From Aurelia coerulea (Eukaryota; Cnidaria; Scyphozoa; Semaeostomeae; Ulmaridae): a DNA stretch of 64,000 nucleotides. Position numbers and translations under genes: made by a program. The DNA is taken from the NCBI GenBank assembly GCA_039566865.1, contig CM076959.1:18956501-19020500 (forward strand), written 5' to 3'. The notes beneath the pieces are model-generated. The model ran no database searches. It saw only the letters and a program-made list of their open reading frames with translations, and was not told where the DNA came from. This document shows, one piece after another, positions 57,601 to 63,880 of the stretch. Numbering within the stretch: position 1 is the first letter of the stretch; each line of letters starts with the position of its first letter.

Positions 57601-59089
57601 GCATTTTTATCGTCTGCAAACTTTCTGTTTTCTTGTTTATTTTGTGCTTCTTTTTGTTGATTTGCTTTCTCTGCCTTTTCTTCTGCTTGTTTTCCTTGTT
57701 CCTGTTTATCGTATCTCTGTTTATCATTTTGTTGTTTTTCTTCTCTTTCTTTTGAATCCTTCGCATCTTCTTTTGCATTTTGTTGATATCTTCCAGCCTG
57801 CTTTTCTCTGTCCTCTTCTTCCTTAAACTTTTTCTGATCTTCTTTAGGAGCTTTATCTTGCTTCTCACCTTCCTTTTGACTTTCAAATTGCTTCGTTTTT
57901 TCATTATTTTTCTCTTCCTGCTGTTTCTCATTCTTCCCTCCATTATTTTCAAATTTCTGATTCTTTTCTTGATCGTTCTCTTTAAATCTTTGATTCTTCT
58001 CATTTTCTGCATTCTTGCTTCCTTGCTCCTGCTTAAATCTATCATTTCTCTGATCCTCATTCTCTTGCTTAGCATTTCCCCTAAATCTATCATTTCCTTT
58101 CTCCTCTTTCTGCTCATTTTGCTTTCCATCAAATCTGTTATTCTGCTGCTCTGTTGCTTTCTGTTTCATTTTCTCCTTATCATTTTCCTCTTTATTTTCA
58201 AATCGTTCATTTTTATCATTTCTTTGCTGCTCCCCCTGTCTCGACATTTCTTCCTTCTGTTTGTTTCCACCCTTTTCCTTCTCATCTTTGTTGAACTCCT
58301 GTTTTCCTTGTTCTTCATTTTCTTTTCCAAATCTCTGGTTCTTCTCATTTTCTTGTTGACCATTTTTCTCTGTTCCTTCTGATGGTTTATCAAACCTCTG
58401 CTTATCATTGTCACTTTGTTTTAGTTTAACTTCACCCTCCTTCCCTTTAAATTCTTGTTTCTCCTTCTCATCCTTCCCCTCAAACCTCTGCTTTTCTTCT
58501 TTCCCTTTCTCCTCCTTTGCCTTCTCGTTGCTCTTTTCCTCTTTTACTTCTTTTCCCTCTGCTTTACCTTTCAAACTTTGAGTCTCTTTCGACTCTTTCT
58601 CCTCTTTCCTTCCCCCTTCCTTTTCACCATCCCCGTCATTCTTCTCCCTAAACTCCTTGGCGCCCCCTTTATTATCTTTCCCTCCTTCTTGCTTTGCCTC
58701 TTCTCTCAACTTCTTAGATTCCTCTTGGGCCCCTGTGTCTCTTGAATCAGGAGCGTTCAAGCCTCCTTCGAAGTTCCCAGGACTACCAGCACCAACTCTA
58801 TAACCTTGGCCTACTTGCTGCCCGAGCTGATCTGCGGGTATATTCGAGGGGATAATCGCAGGTATTGGCGGTCCGTCGATGTATTGATTTTGCACATGAT
58901 CATAACCACTGATTGCGCTTTGGAGAGCGGCTACGTCATCAGGATTAGGTTCTGGTCCAATGCCTTCTGCAATGTCGGCAACCTCTGCTACATCAGAGAC
59001 TGGAAGATCGTTGAAAATCTCCTTTTTGTTGCCTGTAACGTGTCTCTCGTTGGTAAAATGCGAGGCTTGCTTTCCCAAGTGACGGCAAT
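33551..59089 (-). CDS. Modular Cys/polyproline extracellular protein with polyampholyte N-part and His-rich C-terminus (17 exons visible)
   Basis: 17 exons join in frame into 1443 codons plus stop; the first visible exon enters in phase 1, so at least one upstream exon is missing. Order: Lys/Glu-rich 792-codon exon; RPCTRRCTGC exon; CMDMDMD exon; five polyproline cassettes mixed with Gly-, Met- and Lys-rich small cassettes (15-62 codons each); a Ser/Gln-rich helical exon; a CC/Gly-rich exon; a Lys/Arg/Asp-rich exon; a His-rich stop exon. All junctions are phase 1 except one (39.1 to 36.1 kb, phase 2). Nearly every small cassette carries paired Cys, often one on each side of the proline run. 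Phase 1-1 exons and paired Cys indicate an extracellular, disulfide-linked protein. Cnidarian minicollagens and other capsule or matrix proteins also combine Cys with polyproline, but no collagen Gly-X-Y stretch is present here. I do not recognise the family; function unknown. Confidence 0.75.
33879..34250. mobile_element. TIR element with TTTCTTATAA ends
   Basis: AAGAAACTGCTTATAAGAAA at the left and the complement of TTATAAGAAACTAAGG at the right, with GGTAGGC / GCCTACC pairing next to them. Related ends lie at 16.24-16.5 kb. Confidence 0.45.
34707..35085. mobile_element. Inverted-repeat element with poly-G ends
   Basis: A run of 14 G followed by TACCTTCCATAGG near 34711, and CTATATGGTAGTTA followed by a run of C near 35040-35065, are inverted. 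The interior repeats ACCCTAAAATTT / CCAAAATT phrases. Boundaries approximate. Confidence 0.45.
35893..35992. repeat. 100-bp palindrome
   Basis: CATGCTGGAAAATATTTGGACC and the complement GGTCCAACTATTTTCCAGCATT pair almost perfectly, and CGTACGGACC/GGTTCGTACG pair in the centre. Confidence 0.6.
36130..36359 (-). CDS. Lys/Arg/Asp-rich exon
   Basis: Phase 2 in, phase 1 out; 230 nt. Encodes KHMRRKKPKYASEIDSRIHD, then DDDDSVSRETVLKRDQQNMA and ending KRQKKEGSYDS. Several dibasic sites and an acidic DDDDD patch. It can splice in frame to 33666 (His-rich) or to 29203 (PA14): both acceptors are phase 1. Confidence 0.75.
36360..37819. other. Intron sequence without recognised genes
   Basis: AT-rich. 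The plus-strand open stretch at 36894-37223 has no recognisable protein features. No exon-like splice-bounded frame seen on minus. Confidence 0.4.
37820..38006 (-). mobile_element. tRNA-derived SINE, family 2, copy 2
   Basis: On minus: TGTGGCGCAGTGTTGTAATC (A box) and GGGCTCGATCCC (B-box-like, plus-strand positions about 37937-37948). The body TCATGACAAGGGGTCGCGGA is shared with 26134-26318. The B box is better preserved here than in copy 1. Confidence 0.8.
39141..39306 (-). CDS. CC/Gly-rich exon
   Basis: Phase 1 in, phase 2 out (166 nt, the only asymmetric junction of the gene). Encodes (G)GCCNAYAGGGGGGGRQSH, then SSLLDDEQREGEGHISGGGN and TLGPDHCSE. A second open frame also crosses it (VDVATHTQEEEAEEEDN). 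The chosen frame is fixed by the phases of both neighbours. Confidence 0.75.
39420..39839 (+). pseudogene. RTE-like reverse transcriptase C-terminal fragment, frameshifted
   Basis: No catalytic RT motifs remain; only the thumb and C-terminal region. The 5' end is truncated at about 39400, after a GGTTGGACAGGGTTAGACAG tandem stretch. Confidence 0.75.
39420..39965 (+). mobile_element. RTE-like LINE 3' fragment
   Basis: The frame 39420-39839 encodes the C-terminal part of an RTE-clade ORF: PVCLKRKIMDNIITPAMTYG, AETWSLTNRLASKLQVAQRS, MERAMLNITKRDWKRNE, WAGHIGRMADNRWAKK and SRGRPKK. A one-base frameshift at the A-run near 39823-39830 breaks it (the other frame continues with RWRDEITETAG). It ends in a (TGA)n-type tail at about 39945-39965, as in RTE elements. 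Confidence 0.8.
39990..40165 (-). mobile_element. Degraded LINE 3'-end-like repeat
   Basis: Shares GGAGGAG(A/C)(C/T)CTCTCTATAGG and AAACTAATCGAGGAGAGA with 22.9-23.2 kb. No protein. Confidence 0.35.
40350..40577 (-). CDS. Ser/Gln-rich helical exon with two Cys
   Basis: 76 codons, phase 1-1. Encodes LKLSGAAEAKDENKEEDSPQ, then KCAKMLSQLLSTQAESTANT, MKVLSSLLQDDGCSLSSGEQ and QVAAKMMGKLMQ. The amphipathic Leu/Met pattern suggests a short helical bundle. Unlike the other cassettes, it has no Pro or Gly run. Confidence 0.78.
41447..41542 (-). CDS. Small cassette exon (GANCGK ... SCLEAL)
   Basis: 32 codons, phase 1-1: (G)DDAAAGANCGKAHGGGNP, then DPSIPLSCLEALK. Two Cys separated by 20 residues. Acceptor TTTCATAG, donor GTAAGT. 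Confidence 0.72.
41836..41922 (-). CDS. Small cassette exon (DGGCGDDG ... IPVDCSG)
   Basis: 29 codons, phase 1-1: (A)DGGCGDDGASAAPKMKPKY, then KLIPVDCSG. The C-terminal half is clearly related to the 47.24 kb exon (KFKMIPICS) and more weakly to 45.6 kb (GMKISIQCEP), evidence of cassette duplication. Confidence 0.75.
42214..42522. mobile_element. TIR element carrying a telomere-like block
   Basis: The ends TTGGCCTTTATTGTCGCC and complement GGTGACAACAAAGGCCAA are inverted. The interior includes CCCTAA-rich sequence (42298-42409). A relative of the right end lies at 56596-56640 (GGTTACAACAAAGGCCAACC). Confidence 0.5.
42298..42409. repeat. Interstitial CCCTAA-type telomere-like repeat
   Basis: About a dozen degenerate units of ACCCTAAC / ACCTAACC / TACCCTAA; the canonical metazoan and cnidarian telomere unit is TTAGGG. 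It is degenerate, so old or never functional as a telomere. Confidence 0.75.
42684..42773 (-). CDS. Polyproline cassette exon (APCPPP ... PPCPP)
   Basis: 30 codons, phase 1-1: (G)GAPCPPPAAAP, an 11-Pro run, then AAPPCPP. One Cys on each side of the run. Pro codons mix CCA, CCG and CCT. Confidence 0.8.
43283..43327 (-). CDS. 15-codon Gly/Met/Cys microexon
   Basis: Phase 1-1: (G)GGAVPCVPCMMGGG. Acceptor TATCTTCAAG, donor GTAAGT. The short length lowers confidence, but frame, phase and both splice sites agree with its neighbours, and the C-V-P phrase echoes the end of the 52.85 kb exon (LCVP). Confidence 0.68.
43821..43952 (-). CDS. Polyproline cassette exon (25 Pro)
   Basis: 44 codons, phase 1-1: (D)DPSCGGGKAAAAPPA, 25 consecutive Pro, then CGG. 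Cys on both sides. Mixed Pro codons. Acceptor TTTCAG, donor GTAAGT. Confidence 0.82.
44063..44211. repeat. GAAT/GAAC microsatellite
   Basis: Repeats of AATGAATG with variants. It directly abuts the MITE at 44213. Confidence 0.85.
44213..44334. mobile_element. GTCTCAAATTA palindromic MITE, copy 1
   Basis: AGTCCGTCTCAAATTATATG against the complement of CATCTAATTTGAGACAGACT. The middle (GCAAAATTCCTTTGCAAAAC) is shared with 52636-52761 and 63472-63582. Confidence 0.75.
44984..45046. repeat. GACA microsatellite
   Basis: Units of GACAGACA / GACTGACT. The minus-strand frame across it is an artefact. Confidence 0.85.
45060..45420 (-). mobile_element. CR1/L2-like LINE 3' end (copy 1)
   Basis: The frame 45195-45392 on minus encodes the extreme C-terminus of a LINE ORF2: YGQESLSFRGSFLWNTLDDS, then VKNEPTRSAFKERIKDWAGD and CTCKICR with stop. 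A short 3' UTR follows, with ATTTAATCCATATTTAAAG. It matches 50225-50520 closely, so it is the same family. Confidence 0.75.
45601..45660 (-). CDS. 20-codon cassette exon (GGGGANGCKG ... QCEP)
   Basis: Phase 1-1: (G)GGGGANGCKGMKISIQCEP. Acceptor TTTTTTGACAG, donor GTCAGT (weaker). Two Cys. Confidence 0.65.
45680..46560. repeat. Tandem duplication of about 0.4 kb, with a third partial unit
   Basis: Units start at about 45683, 46092 and 46467 with AGCTATCTGC(A/G)AGAGCTCAT. The first two run in parallel for about 400 bp (TGAATCATAGCCAAAAGTAC, ATGTTTCTTGATTATGCTGT); the third is cut short. They are highly similar, so recent. Located in one intron of the polyproline gene. Confidence 0.85.
46688..46774 (-). 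CDS. Polyproline cassette exon (PPCKPK ... DCGK)
   Basis: 29 codons, phase 1-1: (A)PPCKPKP, a run of about 13 Pro, then SGGSDCGK. Cys before and after the run. Confidence 0.8.
46838..47225. repeat. GAAT microsatellite, two blocks
   Basis: (AATG)n at 46838-46905 and 46953-47225, interrupted by a duplicated GCTAAAGATCAGACCTAAGC segment and by AAAACATGAATG variants. Open frames of His/Ser/Ile/Phe across it are artefacts. Confidence 0.9.
47239..47322 (-). CDS. Polyproline cassette exon (DDEEPCAPA ... IPICS)
   Basis: 28 codons, phase 1-1: (D)DEEPCAPA, 9 Pro, then LKFKMIPICS. It combines the Cys-Pro head of other cassettes with the KxKxIPxxCS tail of the 41.84 kb exon. Confidence 0.78.
47323..49885. 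other. Long intron without recognised exons
   Basis: One splice-like microexon candidate near 48126-48151 was rejected (see rejected items). Otherwise AT-rich, non-repetitive-looking sequence. Confidence 0.4.
49886..50071 (-). CDS. Cys/Pro cassette exon with internal SGCSGGAPAPCA duplication
   Basis: 62 codons, phase 1-1. Encodes PSGDCGPSA, 10 Pro, ASHSGCSGGAPAPCA, HSGCSGGAPAPCA, KPAPAPAPPPADCG. The 13-residue unit HSGCSGGAPAPCA is repeated back to back, giving six Cys in one exon. Acceptor CTTTTTCAG, donor GTAAGT. Confidence 0.8.
50225..50520 (-). mobile_element. CR1/L2-like LINE 3' end (copy 2)
   Basis: On minus, about 50500-50325 encodes YGQESLSFRGSFLWNTLDDS, then VKNEPKFSAFKSRMKHWAGN and TCKICR with stop at 50327-50325. 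The 3' UTR matches 45060-45194. It is 5' truncated. Confidence 0.75.
51191..52092. mobile_element. TIR element ATTCGATTTT, host of a nested palindrome element
   Basis: CATATTCGATTTTCGTATCT at the left and the complement of AAAAATATAAAAATCGAATG at the right, each next to GGCGG(T/C) phrases. The GCATAAGG palindrome (51425-51940) lies inside. Boundaries approximate. Confidence 0.45.
51425..51940. mobile_element. Long-palindrome element, GGCTC subfamily, copy 5
   Basis: GCATAAGGCTCAAATCTTTC against complement ATTTGAGCCCTATGC. The flanks CGCAGGCTC and GCGGGCTC resemble a mutated target duplication. Same subfamily as 13061-13685. Confidence 0.65.
52636..52761. mobile_element. GTCTCAAATTA palindromic MITE, copy 2
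   Basis: AGTCTGTCTCAAATTAGATG against the complement of ACATCTAATTTGAGACCGACT. The core GGAATTTTGCGTCCTCGCAA is shared with 63472-63582. Confidence 0.8.
52851..53003 (-). CDS. Polyproline cassette exon (26 Pro)
   Basis: 51 codons, phase 1-1: (G)APCASSA, 26 consecutive Pro, SPPPSPPQMAVSTLCVP. Cys on both sides. CCN codons are mixed, so the run is maintained at protein level rather than being a pure microsatellite. Confidence 0.82.
53481..53537 (-). CDS. 19-codon Met/Asp/Cys cassette exon
   Basis: Phase 1-1: (A)DDCMDMDMDMSSMCGGMG. Acceptor TATTTTGCAG, donor GTGAGT. Alternating Met-Asp between two Cys could bind metal; inference. Confidence 0.75.
53538..54444. other. Intron; short palindrome, otherwise no features
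   Basis: A short palindromic cluster AGCTGTCGATTA / TAATCGACAGCT plus CAGTCCAGG / CCTGGACTG lies at 53626-53690. No exon seen. Confidence 0.4.
54445..54585 (-). CDS. Basic/Cys exon (RPCTRRCTGCAG)
   Basis: 47 codons, phase 1-1: (D)SRVANYKSDNRHETQEVD, then NSKSESKVKENRNVK and RPCTRRCTGCA. The dibasic VKR before the first Cys is a possible processing site. It bridges the charged N-part and the Cys cassettes. Confidence 0.75.
55160..55262. repeat. GTTAATGGACAGGCCACC minisatellite
   Basis: Four to five degenerate units of about 28 bp with the phrase (A/C)(C/T)AGTTAATGGACAGGC. Confidence 0.7.
56055..56255. repeat. CCGTTTGAAAGGCC repeat, copy
   Basis: CCCCGTTTGAAAGGCCAATG ... TTCTGAAATTATGAGGGATT ... 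TTCAAAACAGGCCTAAAATC, as at 27.64 and 32.88 kb. Confidence 0.65.
56714..59089 (-). CDS. Lys/Glu-rich polyampholyte exon (792 codons)
   Basis: Phase 1-1, 2376 nt, bounded by acceptor TTTCATCCCTCTCAG and donor GTGAGT. The first 125 residues are ordinary (CRHLGKQASHFTNERHV..., EIFNDLPVSDVAEVADIAEG). Residues about 125-710 are almost only K, E, Q, N, D, G and R, punctuated about every 15-30 residues by an Arg/Lys-aromatic pair (QRFEG, QRFDK, NRFDG, DRFRG, QKFEN, QRYDK, RKFAD). The last 80 residues are ordered-looking (DDQIEKSARIVVDQLKQLQT, HPGTVKFLKKLGEQ). The frame upstream of 59089 is intron and satellite, not coding. A disordered, charge-balanced spacer is the likely structure. Confidence 0.8.
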
Positions 59090-59151
59090 CTGAGAGGGAT
59101 GAAAGGAAGGAGTATGATTTGACGCTCATAAATTTGGATTTTTTGTCGTAT

Positions 59152-61560
59152 GTCATAGGTTGTCGTCTCCTGGGTGTCTTGCAACAATGAGAGTTGTGTC
59201 GTCTGAAAAGATATTGACACATGGGAAATCGTGTCCTAGGTTTGTCATATCTCACACATCGTCGTCTCCTGGGTGTCTTGCAACAATGAGAGTTGTGTCG
59301 TCTGAAAAGGTCTTCTCATGTGGAAAAGTCGTCTATAAAGGTATTGACACATGGACAATCGTGTCCTAGTTGTCATATCTCACACATCGTCGTCACCTGG
59401 GTGTCTTGTAAGGATGAAAGTTGTGTCGTCTGAAAAGGTCTTCTCATGTGGAAAAGTTGTGTCGTCTATAAAGATATTGACACATGGAGAATCGTGTCCT
59501 AGGTTTGTCATATCTCACACATCGTCGTCACCAGGGTGTCTTGCAACAATGAGAGTTGTGTCGTCTGAAAAGGTCTTCTCATGTGGAAAAGTTGTGTCGT
59601 CTATAAAGATATTGACACATGGAGAATCGTGTCCTAGGTTTGTCATATCTCACACATCGTCGTCACCAGGGTGTCTTGCAACAATGAGAGTTGTGTCGTC
59701 TGAAAAGGTCTTCTCATGTGGAAAAGTTGTGTCGTCTATAAAGATATTGACACATGGAGAATCGTGTCCTGAAAAGGTCTTCTCAATGAGAGTTGTGTCG
59801 TCTGAAAAGGTCTTCTCATGTGGAAAAGTTGTCGTCTATAAAGATATTGACACATGGAGAATCGTGTCCTAGGTTTGTCATATCTCACACATCGTCGTCA
59901 CCAGGGTGTCTTGCAACAATGAGAGTTGTGTCGTCTGAAAAGGTCTTCTCATGTGGAAAAGTTGTGTCGTCTATAAAGATATTGACACATGGAGAATCGT
60001 GTCCTAGGTTTGTCATATCTCACACATCGTCGTCACCAGGGTGTCTTGCAACAATGAGAGTTGTGTCGTCTGAAAAGGTCTTCTCATGTGGAAAAGTTGA
60101 GTCGTCTATAAAGATATTGACACATGGAGAATCGTGTCCTAGGTTTGTCATATCTCACACATCGTCGTCACCAGGGTGTCTTGCAACAATGAGAGTTGTG
60201 TCGTCTGAAAAGGTCTTCTCATGTGGAAAAGTTGTGTCGTCTATAAAGATATTGACACATGGAGAATCGTGTCCTAGGTTTGTCATATCTCACACATCGT
60301 CGTCACCAGGGTGTCTTGCAACAATGAGAGTTGTGTCGTCTGAAAAGGTCTTCTCATGTGGAAAAGTTGTGTCGTCTATAAAGATATTGACACATGGAGA
60401 ATCGTGTCCTAGGTTTGTCATATCTCACACATCGTCGTCACCAGGGTGTCTTGCAACAATGAGAGTTGTGTCGTCTGAAAAGGTCTTCTCATGTGGAAAA
60501 GTTGTGTCGTCTATAAAGATATTGACACATGGAGAATCGTGTCCTAGGTTTGTCATATCTCACACATCGTCGTCACCAGGGTGTCTTGCAACAATGAGAG
60601 TTGTGTCGTCTGAAAAGGTCTTCTCATGTGGAAAAGTTGTGTCGTCTATAAAGATATTGACACATGGAGAATCGTGTCCTAGGTTTGTCATATCTCACAC
60701 ATCGTCGTCACCAGGGTGTCTTGCAACAATGAGAGTTGTGTCGTCTGAAAAGGTCTTCTCATGTGGAAAAGTTGAGTCGTCTATAAAGATATTGACACAT
60801 GGAGAATCGTGTCCTAGGTTTGTCATATCTCACACATCGTCGTCACCAGGGTGTCTTGCAACAATGAGAGTTGTGTCGTCTGAAAAGGTCTTCTCATGTG
60901 GAAAAGTTGTGTCGTCTATAAAGATATTGACACATGGAGAATCGTGTCCTAGGTTTGTCATATCTCACACATCGTCGTCACCAGGGTGTCTTGCAACAAT
61001 GAGAGTTGTGTCGTCTGAAAAGGTCTTCTCATGTGGAAAAGTTGAGTCGTCTATAAAGATATTGACACATGGAGAATCGTGTCCTAGGTTTGTCATATCT
61101 CACACATCGTCGTCACCAGGGTGTCTTGCAACAATGAGAGTTGTGTCGTCTGAAAAGGTCTTCTCATGTGGAAAAGTTGTGTCGTCTATAAAGATATTGA
61201 CACATGGAGAATCGTGTCCTAGGTTTGTCATATCTCACACATCGTCGTTACCAGGGTGTCTTGCAACAATGAGAGTTGTGTCGTCTGAAAAGGTCTTCTC
61301 ATGTGGAAAAGTCGTCTATAAAGGTATTGACACATGGACAATCGTGTCCTAGTTGTCATATCTCACACATCGTCGTCACCAGGGTGTCTTGCAACAATGA
61401 CAGTTCTGTCGTCTGAAAAGGTCTTCTCATGTGGAAAAGTCGTCTATAAAGGTATTGACACATGGTAAATCGTGTCCTAGTTGTCATATCTCACACATCG
61501 TCGTCACCTGGGTGTCTTGTAAGGATGAAAGTTGTGTCGTCTGAAAAGGTCTTGACACTC
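59152..61560. repeat. 135-bp tandem satellite, about 17-18 units
   Basis: The core units (59524 to 61244, except one truncated unit near 59770-59800) are almost identical and exactly 135 bp long, so one plus-strand frame stays open for 519 codons. Edge units (59158-59400, 61300-61560) are shorter and more diverged. Variants GTTGTGTCG and GTTGAGTCG are mixed along the array. It lies just upstream of the acceptor of the Lys/Glu exon. Confidence 0.92.
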
Positions 61561-62017
61561 GGAAGAGTTATTGTGCATCTGGAAAGGTCATGTTATCTGG
61601 AAAAGTCGTGTCATCTGGAAAGGACCTGACGCATGGAGAAGTCGTGTTGTCTTGGCAGGTCTTGTTATCTTGAAAAGTTGTGTCATCTAGACAGGTCTTG
61701 TCGTTTGGAAAGTCGTGTCCCATGGAACTTATTGCCACATGGAAATGTCTTTTCGTTTGAAGTATCTCGTAGCATGATTGTAGCATGGAGATTCTTACTA
61801 CAAGTCTTGTTGCATGGAGGTTCTTACTGCAAGTCTTTTAAACTTTTCTGATTCGTCTGCCTTTCTCGTATTCACATGAAGTTCAATCAATGTTGTGTCA
61901 GATCTAGTACGTAGCTGTCAAATTTTGATTTTGCAAGAGTTTCCCAGCACTCTCTGTACTCATATGTACTCATCTTATCAACGAATTTTAGACAACATTC
62001 ATATTAGCAAAATGTCA
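61561..62017. other. Degenerate satellite edge, no gene
   Basis: 61560-61760 still repeats GTCGTGTCATCTGGAAAG-like phrases, a decayed relative of the array. No other features. Confidence 0.5.
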
Positions 62018-62540
62018 GCATGGGTTCCAAATCTTTAAAAAGGCTGGTGTAAAATTGAGTGACCTATTTCTTTTAACTGAATGAATCCAAAGAAACTTTA
62101 GCTAGTTCTCTATAATTCTACCGTTGGACTTTTTTGAAATCTGCAATATTTTCAGAATTAGAGTGTTCTTCTTCTTTTTCAAGAATTCAAGAAAAATTTT
62201 CAACACAACTTACAAACCATCGTAATTTCTAAACCATTTGACGCAACATGAAGTAATTTCGAAGAAAACCATAGTTTATGAATGTCTACAATATGGTATC
62301 AAGCAAAAGTCTGTCACTCATCTGGTTTATGATTTAGAAAATTGATGACGTCACATCCTAAAATGAGCTGAAATGTAAAATACGCTGTAATTTTGAAAAA
62401 TATTCAAAATTTCTGGAAAGTCAAACGGTAGAATTATAGATACGTATCTAAAGTTTCTTTCAAGCCAATCAATCTGAAGAAATAGGTCATTGAATTTTAC
62501 ACCCACCTTTTACGCCGAGTTAAAGATTTGGAATCTATGC
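62018..62540. mobile_element. Long-palindrome GCATGGGTTCC element, copy 6
   Basis: GCATGGGTTCCAAATCTTTA against complement AAAGATTTGGAATCTATGC. The flanks TTAGCAAAATGTCA and TAGAAATGTCA are an imperfect target duplication. Very similar to 22282-22804. Confidence 0.75.
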
Positions 62541-62886
62541 TAGAAATGTCAGTAGACTGACTGTCAATCATATCGCACGTAATGCATTGATCCTGTTATC
62601 ATTATGGGAATTTTGCAATCTAAACTCAGCCTTATTTCTGCGTATCTTCAATAAAAACATATCCAAAAATCATGGATTTACAAGAAGCTTAATGAAGGTG
62701 GGCAGTCACAGAGAGTTCAAGATGTCGCTCAGGCCACATGAGATGTCACTTAAAATATTAATTTCTTATAATTTCTGTTCAAATTGACAACTCCAAATAG
62801 CAAAATCCCTCCGATAAAAATTAAGGATATTTTCATTGTCAGCCTCCTTTCAAAATACTTTGAAAGTTTTTGATGCAATATTTTTG

Positions 62887-63003
62887 TCCACAACGGCAGC
62901 AGACAGTTTTTGCAAATTTTTCTCATAACAGTGAGCTCATCAAAACATAGGCAGCAGACAGTTTTTGCAATTTTTCTCAAACAGTGAGCTCATCAAAATA
63001 TAG
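62887..63003. repeat. Tandem duplication, about 55 bp, two units
   Basis: GGCAGCAGACAGTTTTTGCA ... CAGTGAGCTCATCAAAA occurs twice in a row (62895 and 62950). Confidence 0.85.
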
Positions 63004-63471
63004 ATTTACGCCTTACAGCTGCAAGCATTCAGCGGCGATCCGCCTTTTTTGACAGGCGTAATAGAAGGTTTACATATTTTAGTTTCGCATATAAAGAAAT
63101 ACAGAAATGCATTTCATATTAATATAATATATTTCTCGTCATTTTCCTTGTTGGGGAGACGAGATAAGGTTTGTCCGAGGTTATCCTTACCCTTTTTTGG
63201 AATAGCTAAAAGGTCTATTACAGCTAACTTGTTCGCTTTGGACATCAAATCTGTTAAAGTAAACAAGTCTATTGAGGCATATGTTTTCCGTACAATGTAC
63301 TGCAGTCTGTCTATAATATCGTATGAGCTAATTTGTTAGTTATTGTTTTGCTAATGCATTTATTGTTCTTGTTGTTGTTGTTTTAATTCATTCAATAGCT
63401 GTTAAAGTATACATGTATTAACTTGTACTAGGCTATTGTTTGAAAATGAAATCTTGAAATCTTGAAATCTT

Positions 63472-63582
63472 GTCTCAAATTAGATGTCACCTGCAAATGC
63501 CCGCGAATAACAAGAATAGAAGTGTTTTGAAAAGGAATTTTGCGTTATCGCAAATCCCAGGTGAAATCTAATTTGAGATAGA
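63472..63582. mobile_element. GTCTCAAATTA palindromic MITE, copy 3
   Basis: TGTCTCAAATTAGATGTCAC against the complement of GTGAAATCTAATTTGAGATA. The core AGGAATTTTGCGTTATCGCA matches 52636-52761. Confidence 0.8.
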
Positions 63583-63687
63583 GATTAGTTCTGATTATTC
63601 TATTTGCAAATGAAGTCAGCATGGATCAATCGTATCCTTCGTGGTAAACTTTCATGATGAAGCCTAACCTGGGTCGCAGAACCTCAA

Positions 63688-63880
63688 TTAGACCTTTTAG
63701 CTATTCTAAACAAGAATCAGAATGAAACGATATTTTCAGACATTTTGTAGAATTTTCGAATGTACACAATAGTGATACAAGCTCTAACGCCACTCAGTTA
63801 AACCTCTCGTACAAAAACGCATACAAATATCGCTCGATCCAGACTCTTTTTTAGAAAAGCAAAAATGTATATTTGATAAA
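63688..63880. mobile_element. AATTAGACCTTTTAGCTATTC MITE, second copy
   Basis: The left end matches 17788 and the interior (GCTCTAACGCCACT, TCGCTCGATCCAGACTC) is the complement of 17800-17900. The right TIR is not clear before the window ends. Confidence 0.55.

Noticed and set aside
56907..58745. Several Leu/Phe-rich plus-strand and Lys/Arg-rich minus-strand frames
   Set aside because: Shadow frames of the Lys/Glu-rich exon; skewed codon composition opens all frames.
56714..59089. RFamide neuropeptide precursor
   Set aside because: Only one of about 14 RF pairs is followed by Gly-Lys (QRFGK); the rest are followed by E, D, K, R or other residues and cannot be amidated.
59351..61352. Plus-strand open frames of 173 and 519 codons repeating MRVVSSEKVFSCGKVV
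   Set aside because: They are the 135-bp satellite read in the frame that happens to stay open because the unit is a multiple of three. No start context, splice structure or protein features beyond the repeat.
62758..62838. Minus-strand MKISLIFIGGILLFGVVNLN, a possible signal-peptide exon for the polyproline gene
   Set aside because: It looks like a signal peptide, but no GT donor in phase 1 follows before the in-frame stop, and the next visible exon needs phase 1. It would require an unseen linking exon.
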